Below are positions 62,853 through 64,000 of a stretch of DNA of 64,000 nt, piece after piece. This stretch comes from Flavobacterium endoglycinae. Its GTDB lineage: Bacteria; Bacteroidota; Bacteroidia; Flavobacteriales; Flavobacteriaceae. The position numbers and the translations under genes are program-made. The notes under the pieces are model-generated. The model had not been told where the DNA came from, searched no databases, and saw nothing but the letters and a program-made list of their open reading frames with translations. Location of the stretch: the NCBI RefSeq assembly GCF_017352115.1, contig NZ_CP071448.1, forward strand, positions 2,007,001-2,071,000, read 5' to 3'. Every line of letters starts with the position of its first letter. Within the stretch, counting starts at the first letter, position 1.

Positions 62853-64000
62853 ATGAAAAAATACGCTTTCCTTTTTTTATCTTTAGTATTCATAATTACG
62901 GGTTGTTCTGGCTCAAAATCAGTTACAATGAATAACGAAAATACTTCGAAAACACCTTTCGTTTGGGAAGGAGCAAATGTTTATTTTTTACTTACAGACC
63001 GTTTTTACAACGGCGACAAATCAAACGATTTAAATTTCAATCGAACCAAGACTCCAGGAAAACTGCGCGGATTTGAAGGCGGAGACATTATCGGAATCAC
63101 TAAAAAAATCGAAGAAGGCTATTTCGAAAAATTAGGAATCAATGCCATTTGGCTTACGCCAATTGTCGAGCAGATTCATGATGGCGTTGACGAAGGAACC
63201 GGATTGAGTTATGGTTTTCACGGCTATTGGGCAAGAGATTGGACTGCTCTAGATCCAAACTTTGGGACAAAAGAAGATTTAGCCAATTTGGTAAAAAAAG
63301 CGCATGAACGAGGAGTCAGAATAGTTTTAGATGGCGTAATCAATCATACAGGTCCAGTAACTCCAGAAGATCCCGTTTGGCCTTCTGATTGGGTAAGAAC
63401 TGGCGTGGTCTGCGATTACAAATCATTTGAAAATACTACAATGTGTACTTTGGTGGAAAATCTTCCAGATGTAAAAACCGAAAGCACTCAAAATGTGGAA
63501 TTACCTCCTTTCTTAATTGAAAAATGGAAAAAAGAAGGCCGTTACGAAAAAGAAATTGCTTCTTTAAATGAATTCTTCAAAAGAACAGGTTACCCGAGAA
63601 GTCCGAAATATTACATCATAAAATGGCTTACCGATTACATTCTGGAATTCGGAATTGACGGTTACCGTGCCGACACTGTAAAACATACTGAAGAAGGCGT
63701 TTGGGCGGATTTTAAAAAAGAATGCGATTATGCTTTTGAAACTTGGAAAAAACACCACCCTTTACAAGTTCTAGATAAAAATCCATTTTATACAATCGCT
63801 GAAGTTTACGGTTACGGAATAAGCGGCGGACAGGATTATGATTTTGGAGATCGAAAAGTCAATTATTTTCAGAACGGCTTCAACAGCATGATTAATTTTG
63901 AATTTAAATGGAATGCCGCTCAAAGCGATTATGAAACCTTATTTTCGAAATATTCAAATCATTTAAATAACGAATTAAAAGGATATTCAGTTTTGAATTA
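62853..64000 (+). CDS. GH13 alpha-amylase lipoprotein (3' end outside the window)
   Basis: An open frame from the ATG at 62853 runs to the right edge (382 codons seen). Lipobox IITGC (Cys18), a short linker, then a GH13 barrel: VYFLLTDRFYNGDKSNDLNF, LGINAIWLTPIVEQ, VLDGVINHTGP, nucleophile Asp274 in GIDGYRADTVKH and acid/base Glu317 in TIAEVYGYG. The third catalytic Asp lies beyond the edge. The inserted segment between barrel strands 3 and 4 (about 165-245) resembles MalS/SusG-type periplasmic or surface amylases. It is 257 bases from the SusA-like gene and separated by a repeat. Confidence 0.9.
   Translation, partial: MKKYAFLFLSLVFIITGCSGSKSVTMNNENTSKTPFVWEGANVYFLLTDRFYNGDKSNDLNFNRTKTPGKLRGFEGGDIIGITKKIEEGYFEKLGINAIWLTPIVEQIHDGVDEGTGLSYGFHGYWARDWTALDPNFGTKEDLANLVKKAHERGVRIVLDGVINHTGPVTPEDPVWPSDWVRTGVVCDYKSFENTTMCTLVENLPDVKTESTQNVELPPFLIEKWKKEGRYEKEIASLNEFFKRTGYPRSPKYYIIKWLTDYILEFGIDGYRADTVKHTEEGVWADFKKECDYAFETWKKHHPLQVLDKNPFYTIAEVYGYGISGGQDYDFGDRKVNYFQNGFNSMINFEFKWNAAQSDYETLFSKYSNHLNNELKGYSVLN

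Overview
The window is one continuous stretch of an AT-rich Bacteroidota chromosome, almost certainly a Flavobacterium close to F. johnsoniae. The evidence is the SusC/SusD pair, a T9SS type A C-terminal sorting domain on an amylase, the short Bacteroidota-type RpoD, lipoproteins starting with flavobacterial-style signal peptides, and promoters of the TTTG-N18/19-TAnnTTTG type (clearest at 4886-4915 and at the tRNA-Phe, 39469-39499). I see no rRNA, CRISPR array, prophage or insertion sequence.

Region 1 (1-12.7 kb, accessory): an edge fragment, a helix-turn-helix regulator, an orphan 131-residue protein, a TPR histidine kinase with a LytTR response regulator, a small membrane protein, then a five-gene surface operon (TTG-started secreted protein, STN-type TonB receptor, two tandem DUF4249 lipoproteins, a periplasmic MG2/plug-like protein).

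Region 2 (12.7-24.5 kb, mostly housekeeping): rpoD with an unusual Shine-Dalgarno sequence, rpe, a secreted nuclease, a tail-specific protease, surE, a small membrane protein, lpxB, an NlpC/P60 lipoprotein and comEC. Three secreted thioredoxin-fold paralogues follow. Two of them have lost the CxxC loop, and a vestigial comEC 3' end lies behind the second, where it still forms a terminator hairpin.

Region 3 (24.5-32.9 kb): an operon of dipeptidyl peptidase IV and two POT peptide transporters (peptide cleavage coupled to uptake), divergent from the mevalonate genes for HMG-CoA reductase and a GYDIA GHMP kinase, which are separated by a structured intergenic repeat.

Region 4 (33.2-42.2 kb): a minus-strand cell-envelope cluster (coaX, outer-membrane protein, lptC, small membrane protein, CNNM/CorC protein, PpiD-like chaperone), tRNA-Phe, an orphan lipoprotein, and an MHS-family transporter with a small membrane partner.

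Region 5 (42.3-64 kb): a complete starch/maltodextrin utilisation locus. On the minus strand lie susC, susD, susE and a T9SS-exported GH13 amylase. Divergently there is a LacI-type regulator, then an MFS sugar transporter, beta-phosphoglucomutase, a GH65 maltose phosphorylase and a GH97 SusB-like glucosidase. After two inserted unrelated genes come a SusA-like GH13 and a GH13 lipoprotein cut off by the window edge. The inferred flow is surface amylase cutting, SusCD import, periplasmic trimming by GH13 and GH97, MFS import of maltose, then phosphorolysis to glucose plus beta-glucose-1-phosphate and isomerisation to glucose-6-phosphate.
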